NCBI GenBank assembly: GCA_045532455.1
Contig: JAZSFX010000029.1
Coordinates: 1-41,625 of the forward strand
Direction of reading: 5' to 3'
DNA: 41,625 nucleotides
Source: Ornithomonoglobus_A sp045532455
GTDB lineage: Bacteria > Bacillota > Clostridia > UBA1381
The notes below the pieces were generated by a model. It was not told where the DNA came from and did not search any database. It was given only the letters and a program-made list of their open reading frames with translations. The position numbers were made by a program, and so were the translations under genes. Within the stretch, counting starts at the first letter, position 1. The number at the start of each line of letters is the position of its first letter. Positions 8,124-16,153 of this stretch are shown in pieces.

Positions 8124-9224
8124 TTAGTTCAGCTTTTTATCAAGGAAGTCGAAGAATAAATCCCAGTCATATTCTAAAAGACTGTGCTTGCCTGTCTTTA
8201 CGTGATAGCCGATTGAACCCTCGTGGTATGGTGTATCAACTTCAACAGGCTCGTCAGGAAGAACAACTCCTTTTTTGCCATATAATTCGTATGCTTCTCC
8301 TGCCATTCTGCAAGACAAACGTTCAGCTGCGGGGTCTGCCCAGTCATCTAACGATGAGCTTGTTACATAGCATAATCTTGGAGCAAGTGAAGCTATAAGC
8401 ATATGCTGGTCAACGGGAAGAAAATCCTCGCGGTCATTGAATTTACGGTAGTTATCACAGAACCAGTCTGTTATATTAATATCCTTTATATGCTCGCCCT
8501 CATCTATCTTTGTTCTGTGCATTGCAGCACCGCCGCAACCTGAGTTGTTAGAAAAAGCACATGCAAATCTCGTATCTGTTGCAGCTGCCCAAAGTGCAGT
8601 TTTACCGCATCTTGAATGTCCGATTGAGAATACTTTTGTTGTATCAATCGCATCGTCGGTTTCGAGGTAGTCAAAAATTCTTGAAAGACCCCAGCTCCAT
8701 GCAGAAATGGTTGCCCATGAATTATCTTGTCTTGCCTTTTCGTCAGGACCGAAAACCTTAAAAATTCCTGCCTGATGGTTGCACTTGTGCTCCCAGTCGG
8801 GATATAGGTCAATAGTAGGCATAATAAATACTGCATATCCCTTTTGGGTAATTTTTTCGGTATCTATGTTTTCGGATTTTAAATCCTTTTCAAAATCAAA
8901 TTTATTCAATTGAGCTTCGTGCATTACATAAAGAAATGCGCCCACTTTCTTTTGGGTATTTTTTGGGTAATATCCGTGTACGGGGAAAGAATAGTCAGAA
9001 AAACAGATATTAATTTTCTTGTAGTCCAAATCAGCACCAAGATAACTCTTTTCTTCTTTTTCTACGACAAAGTGCAGGTCGTTTGGTCTTTCAACGGTAC
9101 GTACACCGTATATGTAGTTTGACAATAATGTCATAATTTCACCGCGTCTGAATGTTTCCCACTCCTCAACAGTTGTAATCTTTTCGCCGCTTATTGTTGT
9201 CATAAGTTCAGGTATTTTGCTCAT
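8124..9224 (-). CDS. Alpha/beta-hydrolase, CE15 (glucuronoyl esterase)-like
   Basis: The 366-residue protein carries the nucleophile elbow GHSRCGKTALWAA with Ser204, followed by a region with FSNNSGCGGAA, and a possible catalytic His in VKTGKHSLL near the C-terminus. The GxSRxGK elbow is characteristic of carbohydrate esterase family 15 and related acetylxylan-esterase-like hydrolases, which cleave esters linking glucuronic acid in xylan to lignin. No signal peptide is present, so the enzyme appears cytoplasmic, unlike fungal family members; the natural substrate is therefore uncertain. The start at 9224 (MSKIPELMTT) is chosen over an upstream in-frame ATG because AAAGGAG lies nine bases before it and the longer form would begin within the promoter region. 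Confidence 0.75.
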   Translation of the reverse strand: MSKIPELMTTISGEKITTVEEWETFRRGEIMTLLSNYIYGVRTVERPNDLHFVVEKEEKSYLGADLDYKKINICFSDYSFPVHGYYPKNTQKKVGAFLYVMHEAQLNKFDFEKDLKSENIDTEKITQKGYAVFIMPTIDLYPDWEHKCNHQAGIFKVFGPDEKARQDNSWATISAWSWGLSRIFDYLETDDAIDTTKVFSIGHSRCGKTALWAAATDTRFACAFSNNSGCGGAAMHRTKIDEGEHIKDINITDWFCDNYRKFNDREDFLPVDQHMLIASLAPRLCYVTSSSLDDWADPAAERLSCRMAGEAYELYGKKGVVLPDEPVEVDTPYHEGSIGYHVKTGKHSLLEYDWDLFFDFLDKKLN

Positions 9225-9264
9225 TTTTATACGCTCCTTTTTGTGTAAAAATCTATACACGCTG

Positions 9265-9293
9265 ATTATAACATATCTTTTTGACTTTTTCAA
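9265..9293 (-). promoter_or_regulatory. Promoter for the esterase-DtxR operon
   Basis: Read on the minus strand: TTGAAA (9293-9288), 17 bases, TATAAT (9270-9265). Transcription would start about 35 bases before the chosen ATG at 9224. Confidence 0.75.
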
Positions 9294-9341
9294 GTATTTT
9301 TATAAATAATATACTAAAATAAAACAATTATCTAAAAAATA

Positions 9342-9370
9342 TTGATATTAGTAATATTTTATGATAAAAT
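9342..9370 (+). promoter_or_regulatory. Promoter for panBCD-coaX
   Basis: TTGATA (9342-9347), 17 bases, TAAAAT (9365-9370) with a TGn extension. It is divergent from the esterase promoter, with about 50 bases between the two -35 boxes. Confidence 0.7.
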
Positions 9371-9429
9371 ATGTATGAGCTGTATTTAGAAATAAAACAG
9401 CATCAATTTTGAAAGGAATGAGCATAAAA

Positions 9430-10257
9430 ATGAAGAACACAGTATCAACATTTTTATCACAAAAGAAAAATGGCGAAAAGATAACCATGCTGACCGCATA
9501 TGACTATTCCACTGCAAAGCTTATGGACGAAGCGGGGATAAATTCAATTCTTGTGGGTGATTCACTCGGCACGGTTATTTTAGGTTACGAGGATACTCTC
9601 CCCGTAACTATGGAGGATATTATACATCATACAAAGGCAGTGGCAAGAGGTGCAAAAAATGCACTTGTTGTTGCGGATATGCCTTTTATGTCGTATCAGG
9701 CATCTACTTATGATGCAATCGTAAATGCTGGTCGTCTTATAAAAGAGGGCGGCGCTCAGGCAGTAAAGCTTGAGGGCGGCAGTGCTGTTGCAGACAAGAT
9801 AAGTGCCATCGTAAAAGCATCAATCCCTGTTGTAGGGCATATTGGTCTTACTCCGCAATCTATTAATATGTTTGGCGGACACAAGGTACAGGGTAAAAAC
9901 GAAGAAAGCGCAAGAAAAATTATCGAAGATGCAAAAATAGTTGAAGAAGCAGGTGCATTTGCACTTGTTATGGAGTGTGTACCCCAAAAGCTTGCTAAAA
10001 TTATTTCCGAAACAGTTTCAATTCCCACAATAGGAATTGGCGCAGGAAACGGTTGCGACGGACAAGTGCTTGTATATCAGGATATGCTCGGTATGTTTAC
10101 CGATTTTTGTCCTAAGTTTGTAAAGAAGTATGCAGATGTTGGCTTGGTTATGAAGCAAGCATTTAGAAATTATATAGAAGAAGTACAAAACGGTACATTC
10201 CCCTCGGAAGAACATACATTTAAAATTGACGACGATATAATAGAAAAATTGTATTGA
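9430..10257 (+). CDS. panB: 3-methyl-2-oxobutanoate hydroxymethyltransferase (ketopantoate hydroxymethyltransferase)
   Basis: PanB transfers a hydroxymethyl group from methylenetetrahydrofolate to 2-oxoisovalerate, giving ketopantoate, the first committed step of pantothenate synthesis. The 275-residue protein shows the family signatures KITMLTAYDYSTAKLMDEAG, LVGDSLGTVILGY, VADMPFMSYQ, AVKLEGG, VVGHIGLTPQS and IGIGAG. Length is normal. The start at 9430 is preferred over in-frame Met codons at 9409 and 9418 because AAAGGA at 9412-9417 is the ribosome-binding site. It is the first gene of panB-panC-panD-coaX. No panE (ketopantoate reductase) gene is in the window; IlvC may supply that activity. 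Confidence 0.96.
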   Translation: MKNTVSTFLSQKKNGEKITMLTAYDYSTAKLMDEAGINSILVGDSLGTVILGYEDTLPVTMEDIIHHTKAVARGAKNALVVADMPFMSYQASTYDAIVNAGRLIKEGGAQAVKLEGGSAVADKISAIVKASIPVVGHIGLTPQSINMFGGHKVQGKNEESARKIIEDAKIVEEAGAFALVMECVPQKLAKIISETVSIPTIGIGAGNGCDGQVLVYQDMLGMFTDFCPKFVKKYADVGLVMKQAFRNYIEEVQNGTFPSEEHTFKIDDDIIEKLY

Positions 10258-10274
10258 CACAGGGGGAAAGTAAA

Positions 10275-11120
10275 ATGAATTTGGTAAAAACAATAAATGA
10301 AGTCAGAGGGACAGTAAAAAAATGGAGAAGTGAGGGGCTCAGTGTAGGACTTGTTCCCACAATGGGATATCTTCACGAGGGACACAAAAGCCTGATTGAA
10401 CGTTCGGTCAAAGAAAACGACAGAACAGTTGTATCGGTTTTTGTAAACCCCATACAGTTTGGTCCAAATGAGGACCTCTCAACATATCCAAGAGATATCG
10501 AAGCCGACAAAAAGCTATGCGATATGGTTGGTGCGGATTTAATTTTCAATCCGGAACCTGAAGAAATGTATGGCGACAGATTCTGTACTCACGTTGATAT
10601 GAGTATATTAACAGAGGACTTATGCGGTGCATCACGTCCCGGACACTTCAGGGGCGTACAGACAGTGGTTACAAAGCTATTTAACATTGTTATGCCCCAT
10701 AACGCATACTTTGGTGAAAAGGACGCACAGCAGCTTGCAGTAATAAAAAGAATGGTTGAGGATTTGAATATCGATATAAAAATTATTGGTTGTCCTATAA
10801 TAAGAGAAGCAGATGGACTTGCAAAATCCTCGCGTAACACGTATCTTGGCGAAAGTGAGCGAAAAGCTGCAGTTATAATAAGCAAAGCATTAAATCTTGG
10901 TAAGGAGATGATAGAAAACGGTGAAAGGGACACTAAAACAATAGTAGATGCAATTACTCAAAAAATCAACACCGAGCCCCTGGCACAGATTGATTATATA
11001 AAAATAGTTGATTCACTTACCATAAAGAGTGTTGATAAAATAGAGGGTAGTGTGCTTTGTGCGGCGGCAGTGAGAATAGGTAAAACAAGACTTATTGATA
11101 ATTTCAGTATCGAAGTATAA
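10275..11120 (+). CDS. panC: Pantothenate synthetase
   Basis: PanC condenses pantoate and beta-alanine using ATP, giving pantothenate, AMP and pyrophosphate. The 281-residue cytoplasmic enzyme has the nucleotidyltransferase HxGH motif in PTMGYLHEGHKSLI, the VFVNPIQFGPNEDLSTYPR block, YFGEKDAQQL and the KSSRNTYL segment equivalent to KMSKS. The start at 10275 follows AGGGGGAAAG by a few bases; an in-frame Met at 10254 would overlap panB and precede that site. It is the second gene of the operon, 17 bases after panB. All catalytic motifs look intact. Confidence 0.96.
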   Translation: MNLVKTINEVRGTVKKWRSEGLSVGLVPTMGYLHEGHKSLIERSVKENDRTVVSVFVNPIQFGPNEDLSTYPRDIEADKKLCDMVGADLIFNPEPEEMYGDRFCTHVDMSILTEDLCGASRPGHFRGVQTVVTKLFNIVMPHNAYFGEKDAQQLAVIKRMVEDLNIDIKIIGCPIIREADGLAKSSRNTYLGESERKAAVIISKALNLGKEMIENGERDTKTIVDAITQKINTEPLAQIDYIKIVDSLTIKSVDKIEGSVLCAAAVRIGKTRLIDNFSIEV

Positions 11121-11159
11121 TAGAGCAAAGGAACTTTTAAGTTACGGAAAGGAAAAAAG

Positions 11160-11543
11160 ATGAATATAACAATGCTTAAATCAAAAATACATCGTGCAAC
11201 CGTTACTCAGGCTAACCTTGATTATGTAGGCTCTATTACTATTGATGCAGAGCTTTTAGAAAAATCGGGCATATTGGAATACGAAAAGGTACAGGTTGTT
11301 GATATAAACAACGGAGAACGTTTTGAAACATATACAATCTGTGGCGAAAGAGGAAGTGGAACGATATGTCTTAACGGTGCTGCGGCAAGGTGTGTTCAGC
11401 CAGGGGATAAGATTATAATAATGACATATGCACAAATGTCCTGTGAAGAAGCAAAGGAGTTTACTCCAACGGTGGTTTTTGTAGATGAGGAAAATAAAAT
11501 AAAAAATATAACAACATACGAGAGGCACGGTGAAATTGTATGA
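11160..11543 (+). CDS. panD: Aspartate 1-decarboxylase proenzyme (pyruvoyl-dependent)
   Basis: PanD decarboxylates aspartate to beta-alanine, the second substrate for PanC. The 127-residue proenzyme has KSKIHRATVTQANLDYVGS, with the self-cleavage site Gly24-Ser25 that generates the pyruvoyl cofactor on the new N-terminus of the alpha chain. The conserved NGERFETY and LNGAAARCVQPGD motifs follow. Length is typical. GGAAAGG lies eight bases or so before the ATG. The stop overlaps the coaX start (ATGA, 11540-11543), indicating translational coupling. Confidence 0.97.
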   Translation: MNITMLKSKIHRATVTQANLDYVGSITIDAELLEKSGILEYEKVQVVDINNGERFETYTICGERGSGTICLNGAAARCVQPGDKIIIMTYAQMSCEEAKEFTPTVVFVDEENKIKNITTYERHGEIV

Positions 11544-12304
11544 TACTTGCAATAGATATAGGTAATACAAATATCGTAATCGGTTGCTTTGAGGACGATA
11601 AAATATTATTTACCGAGCGACTTTCAACAAATCATAAGGCAACAGAGCTTGAATATGCAATAAACTTTAAAAATGTACTTGAGCTTTATAATGCAAAAAA
11701 TGAAGATATAGACGGTGCAATTATATCGTCAGTTGTCCCATCTCTCACCAATGTGATAAAAAAAGCAATAGCTAAAATTACCTCAAACGATATTCTGTTG
11801 GTGGGACCGGGATTAAAAACGGGACTCAACATACAAATGGACAATCCTGCATCGGTCGGAGCCGACCTGGTTGTCGGTGCAGTTGCGGCAATAAATGAAT
11901 ATAAAGTACCGCTTATTTTCTTTGATATGGGCACTGCAACCACAATATCTGCAATAGATGGGGATAAAAACTATATAGGCACAGTAATTGTTCCTGGTAT
12001 AGAGGTATCGTTGAATTCATTAGTAGGCGGCACATCGCAATTGCCGAAAATCAGCCTTGACCCGCCAAAGACAGTGCTTGGGAAAAACACCATCGACTCT
12101 ATGAAAAGCGGTATTCTATATTCTACAGCAAGCTCAATAGACGGAATGATAGAAAGAATAGAAGAACAAATAGGCAATGTGGAAACAGTAATCGCAACAG
12201 GCGGTCTTGCATCTACCGTAGTACCGCTTTGCAAAAAGGATATTGTACTTGATGATGAGCTTCTTTTAAAAGGGTTAATGATTATATATAATAAAAATAT
12301 ATAA
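11540..12304 (+). CDS. coaX: Type III pantothenate kinase
   Basis: CoaX phosphorylates pantothenate, the first step of CoA synthesis, and the type III enzyme is not feedback-inhibited by CoA and needs a monovalent cation. The 254-residue protein has the ASKHA-fold phosphate motif DIGNTNIVIGCF at the N-terminus, the GADLVVGAVAA pantothenate-site motif, and FFDMGTATTISAID (second phosphate motif), plus TGGLAS near the end. It overlaps panD by four bases, so the operon encodes pantothenate synthesis and its activation together. A strong terminator follows. Confidence 0.96.
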   Translation: MILAIDIGNTNIVIGCFEDDKILFTERLSTNHKATELEYAINFKNVLELYNAKNEDIDGAIISSVVPSLTNVIKKAIAKITSNDILLVGPGLKTGLNIQMDNPASVGADLVVGAVAAINEYKVPLIFFDMGTATTISAIDGDKNYIGTVIVPGIEVSLNSLVGGTSQLPKISLDPPKTVLGKNTIDSMKSGILYSTASSIDGMIERIEEQIGNVETVIATGGLASTVVPLCKKDIVLDDELLLKGLMIIYNKNI

Positions 12305-12310
12305 CAAAAA

Positions 12311-12340
12311 AGATACCGTCAATTTTGACGGTATCTTTTT
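12311..12340. terminator. Bidirectional terminator after coaX
   Basis: AGATACCGTCAA (12311-12322) pairs with TTGACGGTATCT (12325-12336) around a 2-base centre, with A-run before and T-run after. It serves coaX and the convergent DUF1540 gene. Confidence 0.92.
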
Positions 12341-12517
12341 TTAGCTTCTAAGCTTAAAAGAAGTGCAGTCTGTGCACTCAATCATTGTTGGGTTTGCTTC
12401 GTGAGTGCCAACCTGAATGCTTTCTAAAGAACAGTAGTCTTTAGTGTTGCAGTGGTATTGACACTGTGAAACTGAGCATCTTATGCTTTTGTTTGGTGAA
12501 TTACAACAATCGCTCAT
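12341..12517 (-). CDS. DUF1540 domain-containing small Cys-rich protein
   Basis: The 58-residue protein is MSDCCNSPNKSIRCSVSQC, then YHCNTKDYCSLESIQVG and a C-terminal IECTDCTSF. The pattern CSVxxCxYH...YCxLxxIxVG...CTDCxSF is that of DUF1540, small predicted metal-binding proteins common in Clostridia whose function is unknown. The seven or so cysteines plus His suggest zinc or iron-sulfur binding. The start at 12517 is fixed by TGGAGGT nine bases upstream; the frame stays open further upstream but without a ribosome-binding site. It is divergent from nagB. Confidence 0.85.
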   Translation of the reverse strand: MSDCCNSPNKSIRCSVSQCQYHCNTKDYCSLESIQVGTHEANPTMIECTDCTSFKLRS

Positions 12518-12555
12518 AATAATACCTCCAAATGTATATGAAATGGAAAATTTAC

Positions 12556-12572
12556 TGTGTCCGTGGGACACA
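12556..12572. repeat. Inverted repeat in the DUF1540-nagB intergenic region
   Basis: TGTGTCC, GTG, GGACACA: a perfect 7-base inverted repeat about 40 bases upstream of the DUF1540 start. It could be a protein operator or a 5'-leader hairpin. The rest of the 233-base gap is very AT-rich and holds the nagB promoter. Confidence 0.55.
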
Positions 12573-12637
12573 TTTTTATTATGTACAGTATTGATTTTAA
12601 TATTCAGATTTTTCATTTTATAATTTTTAAAATAATA

Positions 12638-12666
12638 TTGCAATAATAAGATTTTTGTGGTACAAT
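12638..12666 (+). promoter_or_regulatory. Promoter for nagB
   Basis: TTGCAA (12638-12643), 17 bases, TACAAT (12661-12666) with a TGG extension before the -10. It lies about 85 bases upstream of nagB. Confidence 0.75.
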
Positions 12667-12750
12667 AATGTATGTGATAAAAATTATTAATCAACAATTT
12701 TCCCAAAATCAAAAATTTTTCCCTTATAAAGTAAAGAAAGGTGATATAAA

Positions 12751-13473
12751 ATGAAATTTATAGTATGTAACAATTACGAGGAAATGTCAAAAAAAGCTGC
12801 CGACATTATGGCAGAAGTAGTGAAAAACAATCCCGAGTGTGTATTAGGTCTTGCAACAGGCTCAACACCAACAGGAACATATAAAGAGCTTATAAAGATG
12901 AACAAGAGCGGAGAAATCAGCTTTGATAAGGTGGTTTCATATAACCTTGACGAGTACTATCCTATAAGCCCTGATAACGACCAGAGCTACCGTTATTTTA
13001 TGAACGATAATCTGTTTAACCATATTGATATTAAAATGGAAAACACACACGTATTAAACGGTGAGGCAGAGGACGCAGATGCAGAATGTAAAGCGTATGA
13101 CGAAGCAATAAAAGCTGCCGGCGGAATTGACATTCAAATTCTGGGCATTGGCAGAAACGGGCACATTGCATTCAATGAGCCTGCAGAGGCGCTTATTGCA
13201 CCAACACACAAAACAGGTTTAACAGAGGATACAATAGATGCAAACTCAAGATTTTTTGAGAGTGCAGATTTAGTACCAAGACATTCACTGACAATGGGTA
13301 TGGCGTCAATATTTGGTGCAAGAAAGATTATTCTTCTTGCAAACGGTGCATCAAAGAAAGAGGCAATAAAAGACCTTTTATCAGATGAAATAAAAACTTC
13401 TAATCCTGCAACTTTGCTTAAATTACACCCAGATGTAACAATCATCTGCGATAAAGAAGCATACGGAGAATAA
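12751..13473 (+). CDS. nagB: Glucosamine-6-phosphate deaminase
   Basis: NagB converts glucosamine-6-phosphate to fructose-6-phosphate and ammonia, the entry of amino sugars (from cell-wall or mucin N-acetylglucosamine) into glycolysis. The 240-residue protein has the phosphate-binding LGLATGSTPTGTYKELI, the catalytic NLDEYYPI (Asp base) and GIGRNGHIAFNEP (Asp-His-Glu relay region), and SLTMGMASI near the C-terminus. Length fits the shorter Firmicutes type without the E. coli C-terminal allosteric extension. GAAAGGTG lies nine bases upstream of the ATG. No nagA is in the window. A terminator follows immediately, and it is part of the first direct repeat bounding the accessory block. Confidence 0.96.
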   Translation: MKFIVCNNYEEMSKKAADIMAEVVKNNPECVLGLATGSTPTGTYKELIKMNKSGEISFDKVVSYNLDEYYPISPDNDQSYRYFMNDNLFNHIDIKMENTHVLNGEAEDADAECKAYDEAIKAAGGIDIQILGIGRNGHIAFNEPAEALIAPTHKTGLTEDTIDANSRFFESADLVPRHSLTMGMASIFGARKIILLANGASKKEAIKDLLSDEIKTSNPATLLKLHPDVTIICDKEAYGE

Positions 13474-13484
13474 TATGTAAATTT

Positions 13485-13512
13485 AAAACCGAGGCAATGC
13501 CTCGGTTTTTTT
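13485..13512 (+). terminator. Terminator of nagB
   Basis: AAAACCGAGGCA (13485-13496) pairs with TGCCTCGGTTTT (13498-13509), with a T-run. A near-identical terminator follows the xre gene at 18101, because both belong to the duplicated segment. Confidence 0.93.
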
Positions 13513-13702
13513 TGATATGTTCGCGAATTAAAATTTCCAAAACACATAAAATAAATCAAAAAAGGGGATATTTTATGTGTACTGCAATATGTGTAACAAA
13601 CAAAAATTTTTATTTTGGGAGAAATCTGGACTATGAACACACCTTTGGCGAAAAGGTTACCATTACCCCCAGATTTTTTCCTTTTTCTTTTTTAAACGGT
13701 AA
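13487..13702 (+). repeat. Direct repeat copy 1 (terminator plus 5' end of bile salt hydrolase gene)
   Basis: About 215 bases match 18101-18312 in the same orientation. The match covers the terminator stem, the leader containing ACACATAAAATAAATC and AAAAAAGGGGATATTTT, and the first 42 or so codons of the hydrolase. By eye only about four mismatches occur in the 126 coding bases, with more differences and a 2-base T-run difference upstream. The match ends abruptly after AAACGG. Confidence 0.95.
13575..13702 (+). pseudogene. 5' fragment of a choloylglycine hydrolase gene
   Basis: This copy starts MCTAICVTNKNFYFGRNLDY and stays nearly identical to the intact gene at 18187 for about 42 codons (to FPFSFLNGK). 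It then runs into unrelated sequence and stops at 13784 after 69 codons in total. The nucleophile Cys2 and residues R16 and D19 are kept, but the rest of the Ntn fold is missing, so no activity is expected. The fragment keeps the ribosome-binding site and leader of the full gene. It is best read as the scar of a duplication or recombination event that inserted the following 4.4 kb. Confidence 0.93.
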
Positions 13703-13704
13703 AG

Positions 13705-13749
13705 AGATAAAAAAGCTTATCAGGCAACCTAGTTGTTTGATAAGCTTTT
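13705..13749 (-). terminator. Terminator of the minus-strand surface-protein operon
   Basis: AAAAGCTTATCA (13711-13722) pairs with TGATAAGCTTTT (13738-13749). On the minus strand it follows the stop of the C39-like gene by about 25 bases and is followed by a T-rich stretch. It starts just past the end of direct repeat copy 1. Confidence 0.85.
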
Positions 13750-13773
13750 GTTTTTATGTTAGAAAACTTTGTT

Positions 13774-15138
13774 TTAGCGTTTAAAGCTTACATATCCGTA
13801 ATGCATTCCATCAGAATAATCGGCTAAGCCAAAGTCATATTTAGCACTAGTCATTGTTCTTTTTGTTCCGGTAGCTGGGTCTATAATATCATAAGTGCTT
13901 CCGTTTTTGCCGATTATAGTAACCCAATGGTGAGTTGTTGGTGTCCCAACGGGAATTTTATGGACGGTGACAACAATAGGCAATCCGGCAGACAGAGCCT
14001 TGTCTATCTGTGCCTGTTGTTCTGCTCTGCTGCCCACATAACTATCTTGTTTGTATGTTGCAACATAAGTGTTACCATCAGAACCTTTATAGGTGCTTCC
14101 GCCTATATTTTTACAAGGAACATTCCCTAATGAACTAGTGGTATATTTATTTGCACCTACAATAATGTTTAATGATTGTGCAACAGCTGTAGCCTTGCAT
14201 GTTTTACTTCCTTGCTTTATTAGTTTTATTTTTGATAAATTTTGAGCGACTAAACCGCTACTAATATTGCTGGTGTTACTTGTGTTGTTTGTGGATTTTG
14301 AGAAGGTTATATAACTTGAACTTACGTAACCTACACGACTGCCATATTTAACTTTATAAAAGCCGTTGCTTGAATTTCCATATATGGTAACTTGTGAATT
14401 GTTTGGTATCTTGCATAGTATGGCAGAATTTGTCGAAGCATATTTTCTTAGGTTTAGATTTCCGCCATTTGTTTTAACCCACGCTGTTTTTTCGGAATTG
14501 TTTGTGCTATTTATTACAATTGGTTTATTAATTACAGTTGTTCCAGCTGCTTTTCTTCCTTCTGAAATACCGTATTTAATATAATGATAGTAATATGACT
14601 TCAAATTGTTGCCATATGCTTTTTTTAGATCAGGATAATTTGCCTGATATACACTAACATTAAAATTATCGTTAGCTTGTCTTCCTTCCTTCATACCATA
14701 TGTCATAAAATGTTCAAGATATTTTTTGCTTGTATTACCAAATGCTTTTTTTAAATCTCCATATGTGTTTTTATAATACATTCCGTTATAAATTTCACTA
14801 CTTGCTCTAAACTCATTAATTCCATATGTACAAAAATGATTATATAAAGCAGAATAATCATTGCCAAATGCTTGTTTCAAATCAGCGTTGTTATTAAGAT
14901 AATATGATGGATTATATACAGGGGATGGGGAACGACCTTCCTTTTTTCCATAATTACACCAGTGATTATATAATTTTGTTTTATTTGTGCCAAAAGCCTG
15001 TCTTAAATCATCATACATTTCTGAATAATATGTTGCATCAAATAAGCATGATGGAACATTTGAAGCTGTATAGGCATAAACCATGGTTGTGGGCATAATA
15101 AAAGATATTATTAGAAAAATTGATATAAGTTTTTTCAT
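13774..15138 (-). CDS. Secreted C39-like cysteine peptidase with SH3 domain and four N-terminal repeats
   Basis: The 454-residue protein has a signal peptide (about 1-22, with cleavage after VYA). Four repeats of about 40 residues follow at roughly 33-70, 74-111, 116-153 and 158-195, with consensus like YY...DLKxAFG...LYxHxxxYGxxEGR. A bacterial SH3 domain lies at about 218-278 (GGNLNLRKYAS through VGYVSSSYI), typical of cell-wall binding. The C-terminal domain resembles peptidase C39-like folds: C314 in GSKTCKATAVAQ, H404 in THHWVTIIG and D420 in YDIIDPATG form a plausible triad. Starting at ATG 15138 gives AAAGG eleven bases upstream; a GTG at 15150 is too close to it. It is the last gene of the five-gene operon. 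Substrate is unknown; a wall- or surface-associated peptidase is inferred. Confidence 0.8.
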   Translation of the reverse strand: MKKLISIFLIISFIMPTTMVYAYTASNVPSCLFDATYYSEMYDDLRQAFGTNKTKLYNHWCNYGKKEGRSPSPVYNPSYYLNNNADLKQAFGNDYSALYNHFCTYGINEFRASSEIYNGMYYKNTYGDLKKAFGNTSKKYLEHFMTYGMKEGRQANDNFNVSVYQANYPDLKKAYGNNLKSYYYHYIKYGISEGRKAAGTTVINKPIVINSTNNSEKTAWVKTNGGNLNLRKYASTNSAILCKIPNNSQVTIYGNSSNGFYKVKYGSRVGYVSSSYITFSKSTNNTSNTSNISSGLVAQNLSKIKLIKQGSKTCKATAVAQSLNIIVGANKYTTSSLGNVPCKNIGGSTYKGSDGNTYVATYKQDSYVGSRAEQQAQIDKALSAGLPIVVTVHKIPVGTPTTHHWVTIIGKNGSTYDIIDPATGTKRTMTSAKYDFGLADYSDGMHYGYVSFKR

Positions 15139-15200
15139 TTGAGCTTTCACCTTTCTTATGTTTTTTAGAAAATTAATTTACTTTTATAATTTTTAAATTA

Positions 15201-16127
15201 TTAATACAAACAATCTTCCAATTCACTTGCAATATTAGTATCTATAATTGACTTTACCCGTGTACTGTCATAGTTGTTAGGATACTTTTGTGTGAAACTG
15301 CTATCTATATAATATCTGCTGCCTGTATTATTGTTGTCTATATCGTCCTGCATGTCATTTATTATATAATCTATGGGTATTTGGATCTCTTGAGCATATT
15401 CACTGAGTGCACAATCAAGTGTGTTTGAATTTTCGATAATTCTTTCTATTGCTTCCTTGCATTCTTTTGCTGTATTAAGTTCATCTTTTGCGAACCAAGA
15501 TTTACCACTGTCATAATACTCTAATCGGTCATATATTTTGCATGCTGTTGTAAAATCCGACATTATTGAATACCCAAGACTTTCTGTTTCATTCAAACAA
15601 TTTTCTATATCAAACAATGTGGATATTTCATAATCTTTCAATAAATACTGATTTGAATCTATTGAAGAAATGATATATTTAATATTCTGTGTGGTTGACT
15701 CTAAGTTATCTCTTGAACTGTTGCATAAATAGTTTATTTGTCTAAGTATAGATGTATATTGTTGAAAAGCTACTCCTTCGGCAGTAGGGACTTTAAGTGC
15801 AATATTATATGCTGTTGGGTAGCATCTAAAAGCAACTAATATTCTTGCAGTTGTTAATCTGCCCGAATCTGTTCCATACCACCCCCAAAGACAAACAACA
15901 ATAATAGCTAAAATGATATATCTTTTGACTTTGCGGACGATTACAGAAGTTTTGCTAATAGCAGCATTAGCACTGTCATCAATAGTATTATCAACAGTAT
16001 CATCACTAATAGTGGTGTCAAATGCATTTTCATCTTCTTCGTACCATTGATTGCTTGTATCAGCTCCGCACGCCAAACAAATAACCTCATCATTATTTAA
16101 TTCTTTTCCGCAATTATTACAAAACAT
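15201..16127 (-). CDS. Zinc-ribbon membrane protein of unknown function
   Basis: The 308-residue protein begins MFCNNCGKELNNDEVICLACGAD, a zinc ribbon with C3xxC6 and C17xxC20. An acidic, Thr/Asp-rich linker (about 28-58) leads to a single membrane segment near 70-85 (YIILAIIVVCLWGW). The remaining 220 residues look helical and extracytoplasmic, with no catalytic motif I recognise. The layout (cytoplasmic zinc ribbon, one membrane helix, outer domain) is common in Firmicutes proteins of unknown function. The start at 16127 follows GGGGAGGA by five bases; a longer frame from TTG at 16142 is rejected. It lies 26 bases after the coiled-coil zinc-ribbon gene and is probably co-transcribed with it. 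Confidence 0.7.
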   Translation of the reverse strand: MFCNNCGKELNNDEVICLACGADTSNQWYEEDENAFDTTISDDTVDNTIDDSANAAISKTSVIVRKVKRYIILAIIVVCLWGWYGTDSGRLTTARILVAFRCYPTAYNIALKVPTAEGVAFQQYTSILRQINYLCNSSRDNLESTTQNIKYIISSIDSNQYLLKDYEISTLFDIENCLNETESLGYSIMSDFTTACKIYDRLEYYDSGKSWFAKDELNTAKECKEAIERIIENSNTLDCALSEYAQEIQIPIDYIINDMQDDIDNNNTGSRYYIDSSFTQKYPNNYDSTRVKSIIDTNIASELEDCLY

Positions 16128-16153
16128 AAAATTCCTCCCCAATTTGTAATTTT

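Noticed and set aside
12518..12712. Long N-terminal extension of the DUF1540 frame
   Set aside because: The extra 65 residues are low-complexity translation of an AT-rich leader; the ATG at 12517 has a proper ribosome-binding site and matches the domain start.
13575..13784. A functional second bile salt hydrolase
   Set aside because: Only 42 or so codons match; the frame then enters unrelated sequence and stops, so the Ntn domain is missing.
16128..16142. Upstream TTG start for the zinc-ribbon membrane protein
   Set aside because: The extension contains the ribosome-binding site GGGGAGGA of the ATG at 16127.
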